Positions 54,824 through 64,000 of a stretch of 64,000 nt of DNA are shown here, piece by piece (the stretch's first letter is position 1; every line of letters begins with the position of its first letter). The notes beneath the pieces are model-generated. The model had not been told where the DNA came from, did no database searches, and saw nothing but the letters and a program-made list of their open reading frames with translations. This DNA is from Spinacia oleracea (taxonomy: Eukaryota > Streptophyta > Magnoliopsida > Caryophyllales > Amaranthaceae): the NCBI RefSeq assembly GCF_020520425.1, contig NC_079487.1, forward strand, positions 86,247,141 to 86,311,140, read 5' to 3'. Both the position numbers and the translations under genes were made by a program.

Positions 54824-57800
54824 TTATTGCCTAGCATCATCTTCAACATCAGACAGAGGAAATTCCCCAGGGTGGACATTCTCAACACAATGATCAGGTA
54901 CCCCATCATCCTCTGGCACCGTACCGCCTGCAGCCAAAGATGCTTGCTCGGCCTCCCTCTTCTTTCTCAGAAGCTCAACATGGAGCCCAGCCAACCAAGC
55001 AGCTTCGATAGGAGACCAGTCAAGATCAGGATGCTTCTCTTGCACTATTAGCGAAGCGGCCTTCCAACCGCCATCATAGCTCTGAGTGCGTAGAGCATAC
55101 TGCTCATCTGACCGACGGAAGTCGCGAATGGCAGCCGCAAGTTGATCTTCGATGGAGTTCTGCAGTTGGGCCATTTCATTGTCATGAGATTGCTCAACAG
55201 AGAGAAAATCCTGCTGAAGAGTCTCAACTTTCTGCTGCTCGGTAACCAGATCAATTTGGGCCTGGGAAAAGCTAGTCTGCAGCTGGTCACGCTCTTCAGT
55301 AACAAGCTTCAATTGATCATTGGCCGAAGTGAGGCAGGTCGAAGATAGCTCCAGATTATCAGTTAGCTCCTCAATTCTTTTCTTCTGGGCCTCTATATGA
55401 GCAGCGTTGGCAGCAAGTCGTTTTTGATAAACTATAAAAACTTCTGTCAACTCACGAACAGCGTTGCCACACTAAGAACTTAGAAAAAGAGGCAAGCATT
55501 GTAAGTAAGTGCATAGCAAAAGAAACGAACCAATGTACCAAAGGAGAAGAGAAATAAACCAAGTATACCTCCATGACCTTCTGACAAGCATTCGCCCCAG
55601 GAGTGTACAAACGCTCCTTGGGCAAGTCGCTGGGTAACTGCAGGCCTCTCAACATCCTCAGGGCAAGTGTCCCACCTTTCTCAGGGTAGTTCCCATATAA
55701 GATTTCTGATTCTGATACGTCCCAGCGCGGAACAAAAGTACGATCCGAAGCAGAAGGACCAGAGAAGATAGCAGCCAGCTCAGGGTCGGCCTGGGGACGA
55801 ATGTCGAGAAATTCTTTCTCAACAAACTCCTTATGCCGACCTGTGATATGCAGGTCAAGATCATCAGCAGCCAGATCATTTCCTTGAAGCTCTTGCTCCA
55901 AAAACTGTCGAAGAGAACTACCAGAGTTGTTGCTGCGATGGGGATCAGGCGCAGAAGGGGAGGCTCGGAGTAGCTCAGCCCCACCATCAAGCCTGGGTTG
56001 TTTCCCAGGACGCTGAACAAAAGGCGGCTCTTCAGCTTCGATGTCCACAGGATCCGACGCAGAGCCCGAACGACCTGGCTGGTCACATACCTCATCAGCC
56101 ACTTCCCCAAAGTCATGACCTGCATCCTCTGTTGGAGCTTCGAGCCCAGCCTCGAAATCAGCTCGGTACGACGAGAGCCTGACAGGGCACCGCGATGGGA
56201 AGCTCCACGAGAGGTCTGCCCTCGGCGAATAGGAGTGCTCGCAGAGCTAGTGGGTGTAGAGGAAACCACCCGGGACACTCTAGGAACGATCCCAGAACCG
56301 CCACCCCGACCAGATCGGCGTGTAGAACTTCTCCGGCTGCCCTCTATTTGGTCAGCCAAAATTTGATACCCATTCGCAGCGGGATCGGGGGGAGCAGCGC
56401 AGATGAAAGAACCATCAGCCCGAACACCCAATTCCTCAAGATTCAAGAATCGACGACCTGGAAATAAATAAATAAAAAAAAAACGTAAGGAAGAGAAAAA
56501 CAACTCGCACAAAGAGAAAATAAAACACGAAGTAAGAAAGTAACACAGAACTAACCTTGAGGGTGAGTAGAACAAAGAAACATAGCGGACAACACGTCAT
56601 TCCGCAGAACATAACTTGAATGCGGAAGCCAAACACGAGGCAACCGCCCAACCTCTTTACCGGCAGCATTAAACTTTGGCTCGGGTGAAAAATGCTCAAA
56701 AGCCCTCTCCTCCAGGGCAGCACCATCTACAATCTCGACTCCCTCTAGCCGAGTCCGAGGTCGAACAAAACCCTGAGCAACAGGAAAGTCAGCAGGGACA
56801 GCGAGCCAGTAAAACCTATCCTTCCACTCCTTTTGACCGGTAGGCATCCCATGGCAGGTCAATCTTCCACGATTGCAGTAGATGGAAAACCAACCAATCT
56901 TGTTCCCAGTACCACTGTTGCGCAGATGATGGACTCGCTTACAGAGAGAAAGGGTCTCAGGGAACTCCAAAAACCGACAGACCAAAATATAGCTGATCAA
57001 AGTACGAACAGCGAAGGGGTGGAGCTGAGCTAAGAAAACATTAAACGCACGAAGAATCTTCACCAAGGTAGGATCCAGAGGAAAGCGCAAACCAAAGTCC
57101 AGACTATAGGCATAAACGCCTATGCACCCCTCTGGTGGATGAGTGATCCGAGCATCGTCGTCTGGCACGATAAGTCGATAACCATCAGGCAGACCATAAA
57201 ACTCTTTACCAACAACAGCGTGATTCTCTTTTCGCGCATCATCAGTCCACTTAACATTCAGCTTCGCGTGTAAGGGACCAAAAGCAGAGGCCTCAGAAAG
57301 GAAGGGCGTCGAATCCCCAGGAACGACATTCTCTTCCACGTAGTTCGGAAAAGGCCTCATCTCGTTTACCTGGGCCAAAATATCTTCCCCACCAGCTTGC
57401 TCACCCACAGAAATAGTGACATGGATGGCCATCATAGAACGAAAAAAAGATTCCCGGCGTCTGTAAACACGTAAAGACAGTTCAGACTCATTAGCTCCAG
57501 CAAGCTGCTCAAAATCATCTAACCAGGCCTGTTCAGACAGAGGCTGAACATCAAGCCCTGGGGGGACATTGGACGGCGGATTTATCCTAACTATCCGCGA
57601 CAGATAGTCATAGCGCATCTCCCTAAGAGTTTGACGTAAAGATGGGGACAGGTCGGCTGTAGAGTCAAAACGCCCAGAATCACCCGCATCTGGGGGGGGA
57701 GACTCCTCCCCAGAGGATTCATCGTCAGAGGACAAAGGAATCACAGCAGGCACAGAGCGAGACAAAACATCATGCATTGATTTGGTTCTGTGCTCAGCAA

Positions 57801-57924
57801 AAGCTCGAGTCTCCTCATCAGAAGATAAAGAGACAGAGGAGGGAGAAGAGGTAACATAGGAAGCAGAGGAAACGCTTTTAGCGTCTGAGCTACTAAGGTT
57901 TTGGCTATCAGATGCGTCAGACAT
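54824..57924 (-). pseudogene. Antisense gene of the Tat element (putative gypsy-type transposon family), one frameshift
   Basis: Three minus-strand exons: 57924-56556, 56457-55569 and 55471-54824, with GT..AG junctions that keep frame. Exon 1 starts MSDASDSQNLSSSDAKSVSS (Ser/acid-rich) and holds a domain of about 150 residues, IGVYAYSLDFGLRFPLDPTL .. PFAVRTLISYILVCRFLEF .. WKDRFYWL, resembling the Pfam family named putative gypsy-type transposon (Transposase_28). Exon 2 starts GRRFLNLEELGVRADGSF, basic then acidic; its length shows one indel between about 56190 and 56330. Exon 3 is a long coiled coil (EAQKKRIEELTDNLEL ..) ending LSDVEDDARQ and TGA. Such antisense frames are described for Retand-type elements and their role is unknown; the name does not imply transposase activity. 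Transcription would come from a promoter near 58000-58500 on the minus strand. Confidence 0.8.
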
Positions 57925-58802
57925 TATGAACTGAAAGTCACAGGAAAAGGGAAAAGGGCACAAAGGTAAATAACACAAAAAAAAAGAAAAGGAAAAGCTA
58001 CTCAACAATGGCGGAAGTTCAAAAATGACTCAACAATGGCGAAAAATACCAGAAATTGAAACCCAAAAACCTCCAGAAACACTAAAATCAAGCAAACAAC
58101 AAACGAAAGTCGCACAAAAGAATCGGAAAAACAACAAAAGATAGAAACTTACCGGAAAAGGAAGATAGGGTTAGAATCAAAAGGAACACAGCAACGGAAA
58201 CCTCCCTTCGCGAAGTGGCAAATGAAAACACGAGGGGCAAATGACCACCACAAGCAACGAAAACACTAGCAATTGACCGAAAAAGTGACGACAAACACAG
58301 AAATGAGCAAAAGATCGAATTTTGAGAAGACTTTTGCAAATAGCAAGCAACGGAGAATGAGAGCACTCGAGTATTTTTCTCAGAAACACCAAGGAGAGAG
58401 AAAGTAAGAAATGAAGATGAAGAAGGAAGGAAGCTACCTTTTCTTTTTAAAAGCCAAAGAAGAACGGCTAGGATGCGAGCAACGATACAGTTGCACAAGC
58501 AGGATGAAGGACACGTGTAGACCTCAGTTCAACTAAACTTAAGCATGATGAAGGACGGTCCAGATTGAGCGACGATTCCAATTGACTCTTCAGATGGGCA
58601 ACGAGTGGCACAAGGAAAAGCCGGTTAAAATCCCCAAAGATTTCTTACCATTCACCCCAAAGAAAGCCCGCCCAAAAAAAAAAAAAAAAAAAAGACCTAA
58701 TTCGAAAAATTAGATCTACTCTTGAGGGACTGGTAGCAAGAAAATACACAACCAGGACAAAAGCAAAAAGCCAACAAAACAAGCATTGCAGCCCCAAAGA
58801 GG
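57925..58802. other. Upstream region of the antisense gene, with A-run
   Basis: No second gene is convincing; a minus-strand frame at 58088-58498 is hydrophobic and Ser-rich with no family match and may be leader sequence. An A run occupies about 58675-58694. Confidence 0.4.
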
Positions 58803-58958
58803 CCAGATCAAGGACAGAAGAGCAGACCTGACTTAAAAGGTCAGCTCTACTCTTGAGGGACTAGTTGTACGGGGTCATATCCAGATCAAGGACAGAAGAG
58901 CAGACCTGACTTAAAAGGTCAGCTCTACTCTTGAGGGATTAGTTGTACGGGGTCATAT
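58803..58958. repeat. 78-bp tandem duplication overlapping the 3' LTR start
   Basis: Two copies (58803-58880, 58881-58958) of CCAGATCAAGGACAGAAGAG .. GTTGTACGGGGTCATAT. The second copy runs 15 bp into the 3' LTR, so the first carries a duplicate of the LTR start. Confidence 0.85.
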
Positions 58959-59448
58959 CCAGAGAGGACTAAACATTAATGACAGAGCAAACTCTGACAC
59001 CCAGGACACACCCAAGTCAAAGAAAGACTCTAAGCCCCAAGCCAAGCATACGCAACCCAGGCAGATCAAACCTCCCCAGATCACATGTAGGACATAGAGC
59101 AGAGCCAGATAAAGTTGCATCAGTCCAAGAAAGGACCCGCAGGCTAAACGCCAACGACAAAGAATAAAGTACATCGCCGTCATACACGTGGCGGCATCCA
59201 AATAGGCCAAAGTACAGAATAGTACGCCTATAAATAGCACCCACATCACTCATGATGGGACACATTCTTACACACGGTACTTGCTCCACCTTCTTTCTAT
59301 ATTCCCTCTCTAAAGACTTCTTATCTATTTGCTGACTTAGGCATCGGAGGGGGTTTCCTCGGTTAAACCCCCGAGGTTAGCTCACGTTTGCTCTGCTTGA
59401 CAGGGCCAAGGTGCTTCGGAACGTCCTCCCAGTTCCATACTCGGAACA
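58944..59448 (+). repeat. 3' LTR of the Tat element
   Basis: 505 bp, same ends as the 5' LTR, followed by CCTGT. Confidence 0.95.
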
Positions 59449-59883
59449 CCTGTGTATATCTTGCTAACAGTAGTTGTATTTTTATACCTAGTGCATGACG
59501 ACCATGACCATAGGTTTAGTTATTTTCTATTATATTGGGATTCGGATTTTATGGAATATGCTTAATCTGTATTATGTAAGTGAAAAGATGAGGTTATTTT
59601 AGTAAATACACTTTTGGTGTCCCCTTAGGTTACTAAAATACCCTCCACACTTATAGAATAGAGAATATAATGACAACTTACCCAATAGGAAAAGGCCAAA
59701 GAAGCATTTTAATAAATCTAGCCACTTAATTAACTTTTTACCATTTTAATCAATCTGTTTATATGCGTTTGACTCTATCTAACTTATATGTTTCTTATAT
59801 TCTCACGCATCGCATTTATATTATATTTTTTTACATGTTATTTCTTGTTTAAATGTAATAACACGAATATGTTCCTTATATTC

Positions 59884-59910
59884 GCACGCATCGCGTGCAT
59901 ATAAGACTAG
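59884..59910 (+). mobile_element. Helitron 3' terminus, second family (plus strand)
   Basis: GCACGCATCGCGTGC (perfect 6-bp stem, 3-base loop), eight bases, then CTAG at 59907-59910 and host T. The body should lie to the left; the 5' end was not found. A partial copy of the hairpin stretch lies near 59795-59815. Confidence 0.75.
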
Positions 59911-60711
59911 TTACCATTAATTAGAAAGCTCTCGGTGTAGAGATAAATTTATTTTTGTGCAAAGTTGGTGTTACATTATGGGTTGGTATGCACTATGAAT
60001 TACCTAGTGTGTAACTAATTCTACCTTTTACTTGCCATAATCGCACCTCGTTTTGCCTAGTATGATGATGCAACCCGTCCACTTTGTTCCAGGAGTATCT
60101 TAAAGAGGAACCATACTTATAGAGGAACTATATACTACTGAAGATATTGAGAAGATTACTAATGAAAGTCTGCAATAAATCTTCAACAACTCCCCAACGT
60201 CTTTAGATATTTCGAATGTAGCCTAAAACTATAAATTGCATCAGGTAAAATACTACCGATGCAACTATGGTCATCAATTACTTACAAGAATTTTACATTG
60301 TATGAAATTCGGAATGTAGGTGCGAGTAAATTTGTGTGAACCGATTAGTGTTATCTTCTTCAGATAATTGTACATGTGGAATTCTGCAGGTCATCTCGAC
60401 ACAACCAAAATAATTTTGTTGATACAACAATTCAAAATCATTGTTTTAGACAACATAGAAGTATGTATCACATAATGCAGATTATGAATAAAAGTGAAGA
60501 TGAATTGGGCCATCATATTAACGATATTGTTGCAAACAAACACCCCCTTCATCTGTTGTATACCTAATCACACTGATGTACAAGGCCAAACTAAAAACAC
60601 TTCCTCCACTTTTTCAGTTGACTCCCTAACACTTTTGGCACTATTCACACATTCTATTTTGATTTGTGTTTAAGAAAAAAGTCCTATGGTGGTGCCCTAC
60701 GTTTAGGCTTA
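59911..60711. other. Sequence between two inverted Helitron ends
   Basis: AT-rich. TTCAG/ATAATTG-like acceptor and donor sites near 60360-60392 hint at an old gene, but no protein was recognised. Confidence 0.35.
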
Positions 60712-60742
60712 TTAGTCTTATATACATGCACGTGATGCGTGC
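60712..60742 (-). mobile_element. Helitron 3' terminus, second family (minus strand)
   Basis: Minus strand GCACGCATCACGTGC hairpin, ATGTATATAAGA spacer, CTAA, then host T (60711 is A). Its AAGACTAA end and hairpin match the terminus at 59910 in inverted orientation. Confidence 0.7.
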
Positions 60743-61426
60743 GAGAGTAAAAAAAAAACTAAAAGGTGTGTTGTTAAGTTTAATTACCACATATAATAGG
60801 CAAAAATTTCACAAAACCCATCATAAGAAACATTAATCATCATTTATACTAAAAAATTATTAATAGTGCAACAACGTTATTCGTTTTGTTTCCGCCTTTG
60901 TTTTCGTTGTGTGCCAAGTGTACCGTATCTCTTACTCTTATATTTTTTGTACATGCATTCGCCTTTTCAAACTTTCTTGCATAATAGCGAGAAGCACGTT
61001 AAAAAACAAAAGAGTTTTTTTTTAAAGCCAAATGAAACATGTAATGGTTTAGGTGGATGAAATTTTCCTTTATACCCATTTCAACCTCATCCTATCTGGA
61101 GCTGTGGAGCATCAGAATCAAACTTACTTTCATTTCCTTAGAGGTTTAACCTTATAATAGACAACAAAAATGTTTTAAACCACCATGTTAAGAAGTAACA
61201 ACGATAAAAACCACATTAATTGAAAAAGAGCATACGAGAATCAATACAATGAACTCAGAGGTGCAACAAAGCACTTGTACCTCTTCCATTAATAGCAAAA
61301 GAATCACGATTTCTACAATCCAACACCATTAAGAGGCTCGTCACATCCAAGATGTGAAATGACAAAAAATAAACTAGATAGTTCTTTGACAAAGACATCA
61401 TCAAAATGAGGCTACTTACAACTTAC
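60743..61426. other. Non-genic stretch
   Basis: AT-rich; presumably the body of the minus-strand Helitron. No captured gene was recognised. Confidence 0.35.
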
Positions 61427-61665
61427 TACTCCATCCGTGTTTTAAAAAGAGATATACTTTGATCGGAATGTAGTTTAAGGAGAGCGAGTAGAATTTATTA
61501 AAATAAGATGAATGTGGGATAGTGAGTGAATTATTTATTACAGTAAAAAGACGATGTGCGTAATTGTGAGACCACAAAAAAGATAGAAATATTAATATAA
61601 TTGGAAGTGGGGACCAAAACCTGTAAATAAAGGAAATCGTATCTCTTTTTAAAATACGGCCATTT
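61427..61665. mobile_element. Stowaway-like MITE, degenerate
   Basis: Left end TACTCCATCCGTGTTTTAAAA resembles the TACTCCCTCCGT.. terminus of Stowaway (Tc1/mariner) MITEs. The inner part is mirrored by ATCTCTTTTTAAAATACGG at 61641-61659. The last dozen bases of the right end are decayed, so the right boundary is approximate. Confidence 0.6.
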
Positions 61666-61683
61666 AAAGAAAGTGACTTTTTT

Positions 61684-61886
61684 CACTACAACATATAAGA
61701 TCAAAGAGGAAAAAAAATGTCGCCCTCACTGATCCAAATCTCGCCCTTTTAAGCTATAAGGGCGAATAAAATATCGCCCTTAAGTTGCCCTATTAGCGCC
61801 ATCCTATTAGCTAACTTCCTAGGGCGGCTTTAATATTTCACCCTTTTTAATTAACACAAAGAGGGCAATTGATATTTTTCGCGCTC
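61684..61886 (+). mobile_element. CACTA/EnSpm-like 5' terminus with subterminal repeats
   Basis: CACTACAACATATAAGATC follows a T run, the canonical CACTA start. Repeated TCGCCCTT / AAGGGCGA motifs on both strands (61730-61860) look like transposase-binding subterminal repeats. The same motif recurs at 63190-63260 beyond the hAT insertion. A TGTTGTAGTG end was not found before 64000, so the right end is missing or outside the window. Confidence 0.55.
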
Positions 61887-61894
61887 TTTGTTCA

Positions 61895-63138
61895 CAGGGC
61901 CGGTCCTGAGAATTTAAGGGCCCTCGGCGAAGTTGGAAAAAAGGGCCCCCTTAATAAAAAAAAAAGACCAATTTTTTCTTTCGGAATCAACATAATACTA
62001 CATTATCATAAACTTAGTTTTGCAAACAATTATTCCAAAGAATTGAAAACAAATTAACAATTAGAATTTTCGTAATAACTAAAATTCCAAAATCCGAATT
62101 GAAAACAAATTAACAAATAACAATTAGAAACGGTTAGAAACAACTCAACAAGCATGATTTAATTTTACAGATTGTTACAACTTATTAACAGTTAGAATAA
62201 TAACTAAAATTAAAAGAATAATAATACTTAAATTCATTCTCAATTAACATTTAACAGTTAGAAGTGAAAACGAATTAACAGAGTCAGTTAGAATAATTAT
62301 AAGTTAATAACTAAAACGAATTGAAAACCAATTAACAGTTAGAATAAAATTTACAAATTGAAATTAAGAATTAGAACTGAAATTAAAAGAATATAATTGA
62401 AATTAAAAGAACAAAAGAATTAGAACTGTTCAACTGCAATCAGCCAATCAGTGAATTCGGAAATTGGAATTATATCTTAGAATCTGACAATCAGTCGCAC
62501 CTCTGCCGCACCACTTCGCGTTGCGCCGCCGGCTTTCTCCACCTCTGCCGCCTTGCGTTCCGCCGCCGGCCGCCACGAGAGTAGATAAATTTTTTAAAAA
62601 AAATGATTGAAACAAAACAACCGTAGAACCAGAAATAAGAGAGGGTAGAAGTATTGAGGATTGATGAATAATTCCCTTTCCCCCTCTAGATATCTTGATA
62701 AAAATATTTCCGTTGCCATTGTTTTAATTAGAAAGCTTGAAAATTAAAAGTTTGAAACTAGGGAATTGGAGAAGAAAATGTGAATCAATTATTCAATAAA
62801 TTGATTTGATATAATAACTACTGAATATATTGAACGAATTCAACGAATTTGATGAATAAAGGAAGGAAGAAGTTCAGAAAATAGAAAAGAGGAAGGTGAA
62901 AAGATGGCGGAAATCAGAGTTTCGAGGAGGTTCAATTTTTGGAAAATAGTTCCGTGATTTTAGCGTTGAAAATTATAACTGATATTTTGGTGATATTTTG
63001 GTAGTATTCTGTGATTTTTTTCCTTTTACATTGCACTAAAAATAGCAAACTAATAACTAAATTTTTTTTTGGGCCCCCTTTTGGCTTGGGCCCTAGGCGG
63101 TCGCGCTCCCGGCCTACCCCTAGGCCGGGCCGGGCCTG
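61895..63138. mobile_element. hAT element, non-autonomous, perfect 8-bp duplication
   Basis: 1244 bp from CAGGGCCGGTCCTGAGAA to CCGGGCCGGGCCTG. TTTGTTCA is present on both sides (61887-61894, 63139-63146). Subterminal GGGCCC blocks lie at both ends (61918-61950, 63070-63100). The interior is AT-rich with no transposase frame. Confidence 0.9.
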
Positions 63139-63146
63139 TTTGTTCA

Positions 63147-64000
63147 ACACCAAACACGACAACTAGGAATTCACCCTGGTTGTTCAATTCCAGGGGCAAC
63201 ATCAGAAATTCGCCCTAGTTGTTCAATACTAGGGCAACATAAGAAACTCGCCCTCTTTGTTCCTTTTTTTGTTTTAAAAAATAATAAATTAGGGAGCCCT
63301 ACAAGGAAGAGGAAGAGGAAGAAATCAGCAAGGCAATTTTATTATTTACTGTCATAATATCACAAAAAGGACTTACAAGGAATTAAAAATTAATACTAAA
63401 TTTCTGAAAATGATGTTAAATCTTAATCTCTCAAAGTAGTTCATATTGAACATAAAATCCTCCTCTTCTTCTTTTCTCAAAACCATCCCCTACAAAACAT
63501 GGAGATGCAAAACTCTACGTCAATTGTCAAGGGATGCATACAGTTATAAATAATGAGGCATATTCTAAACACGTTTTCAAATTTCCAAACAAATTTCGAC
63601 AGCATTTCTCCATAAACATTACATACCATTAAAATGCAAGATTTATTAAACCTGTTTTTCACACATAAACAAGCCAAGACTACACCAAAACAACAATCAA
63701 ATACACATTTCTAAACACATACAAAGTAACATATATAAGTTACTAACACCAATACTAAGGAACACCCAATTTGAGAAATGTGAGACACTAACTAGTTGAA
63801 AAGTCGGAAACTAATCACAATACAAAGTTTTCCGGTTCAGAACAAAGCCTGTCCAATTCTACAAAACTACAAATGGCAAAAACAAAACCCAACTCATTTT
63901 CGATAAATAATAAAAAGATGAAACCAGAAACCAAAATGAACCCGAAGATTGAGCTTACAGGCACAGTAGTAGATCGTGCAGTTATAGATTTGCAAACCAT
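63147..64000. other. Right flank: CACTA-like subterminal repeats, then non-genic DNA
   Basis: 63180-63260 has more TTCGCCCTAGTTGTT-type repeats belonging to the CACTA-like element. Beyond 63300 nothing is recognised. A minus-strand frame reaching the window edge (63815-64000) starts with an ATG and has a possible donor (CCT/GTAAGC) but no family resemblance. Confidence 0.4.

Larger units (their letters stand above)
46241..59448 (+). mobile_element. Ty3/gypsy Tat (Retand-type) element with antisense gene
   Basis: 13.2 kb: LTRs 46241-46745 and 58944-59448 (505 bp each), CCTGT duplications (46236-46240, 59449-59453), primer site, damaged gag-pol, tandem repeats and an antisense spliced gene. 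A second, archaeal-type RNase H and the antisense frame between pol and 3' LTR are hallmarks of the Tat/Retand lineage. The LTRs differ at only a handful of positions, but pol is broken, so mobility would need help from another copy. It carries a 1424-bp MULE. Confidence 0.95.

Noticed and set aside
58088..58498. 136-aa minus-strand frame upstream of the antisense Tat gene
   Set aside because: Hydrophobic and Ser-rich, no family match; may be leader sequence but not supported as a gene.

Overview
This is plant nuclear DNA: a gene-poor, AT-rich, heavily nested transposon region of a dicot. Short exons with GT..AG introns, Ty1/copia and Ty3/gypsy LTR elements, MITEs, Mutator-like (MULE), hAT and Helitron sequences, and plant-only families (NAC, FAR1, CesA, PDR-type ABC transporter, GRF zinc finger) all support this. 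A Caryophyllales/Amaranthaceae source (spinach, beet or relatives) is a guess from the look of the repeats and was not tested.

Layout. 1-3133: degenerate copia remnant with a very short 3' LTR. 3244-3596: Tourist-like MITE with a TAA target duplication. 3744-4156 and 20696-20870: two ordered, same-strand exon fragments of one PDR-type ABC transporter, split by about 16.5 kb. That insert holds an unusual gene cluster: a FAR1/MULE transposase gene (4638-7355, +), a broken ULP1-protease/DUF1985-like gene (8041-11458, -), a 1.4-kb minisatellite (12160-13530), then on the + strand a 153-aa orphan (14027-14580), a PB1-like/DUF1985-like gene (15444-17117), a GRF zinc-finger gene (17432-17857), a frameshifted NAC gene (19012-20331) and a reversed LTR fragment. 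This is the best candidate here for an undescribed multigene Mutator-like element (KI-MULE-like), although I could not find its terminal inverted repeats.

21342-22789 is a perfect gypsy solo LTR with target duplication ATAAC. From 23065 rightwards lies a minus-strand Helitron 3' terminus, followed by minus-strand pieces of a VPS13-like gene, an unrecognised gene and a CESA1-like cellulose synthase (42454-44125). This looks like Helitron gene-fragment capture. The stretch was later split by a hAT-type element (26258-37351) that itself holds a young, apparently intact copia element (26919-37325, 1322-aa gag-pol, two nearly identical LTRs, target duplication CGGTC), and by a gypsy 5' fragment (37662-41816, -) carrying a 362-bp MULE-type MITE.

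46241-59448 is one Ty3/gypsy Tat/Retand-type element (505-bp LTRs, target duplication CCTGT). Its gag-pol is damaged by one frameshift, two TAG stops and a 1424-bp non-autonomous MULE. It has a spliced antisense gene of the 'putative gypsy type transposon' family, and hairpin-bearing tandem repeats between pol and that gene. The end of the window holds two inverted Helitron 3' termini, a Stowaway-like MITE, a CACTA-like terminus and a hAT element with a perfect 8-bp duplication.

Functionally, almost everything is mobile-element machinery or gene debris. The genes with open, spliced frames are the copia pol, the FAR1-like transposase (one late stop), and the 153-aa and PB1/DUF1985-like genes of the candidate MULE. 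All splice joins are inferred by eye from frame continuity and family resemblance.
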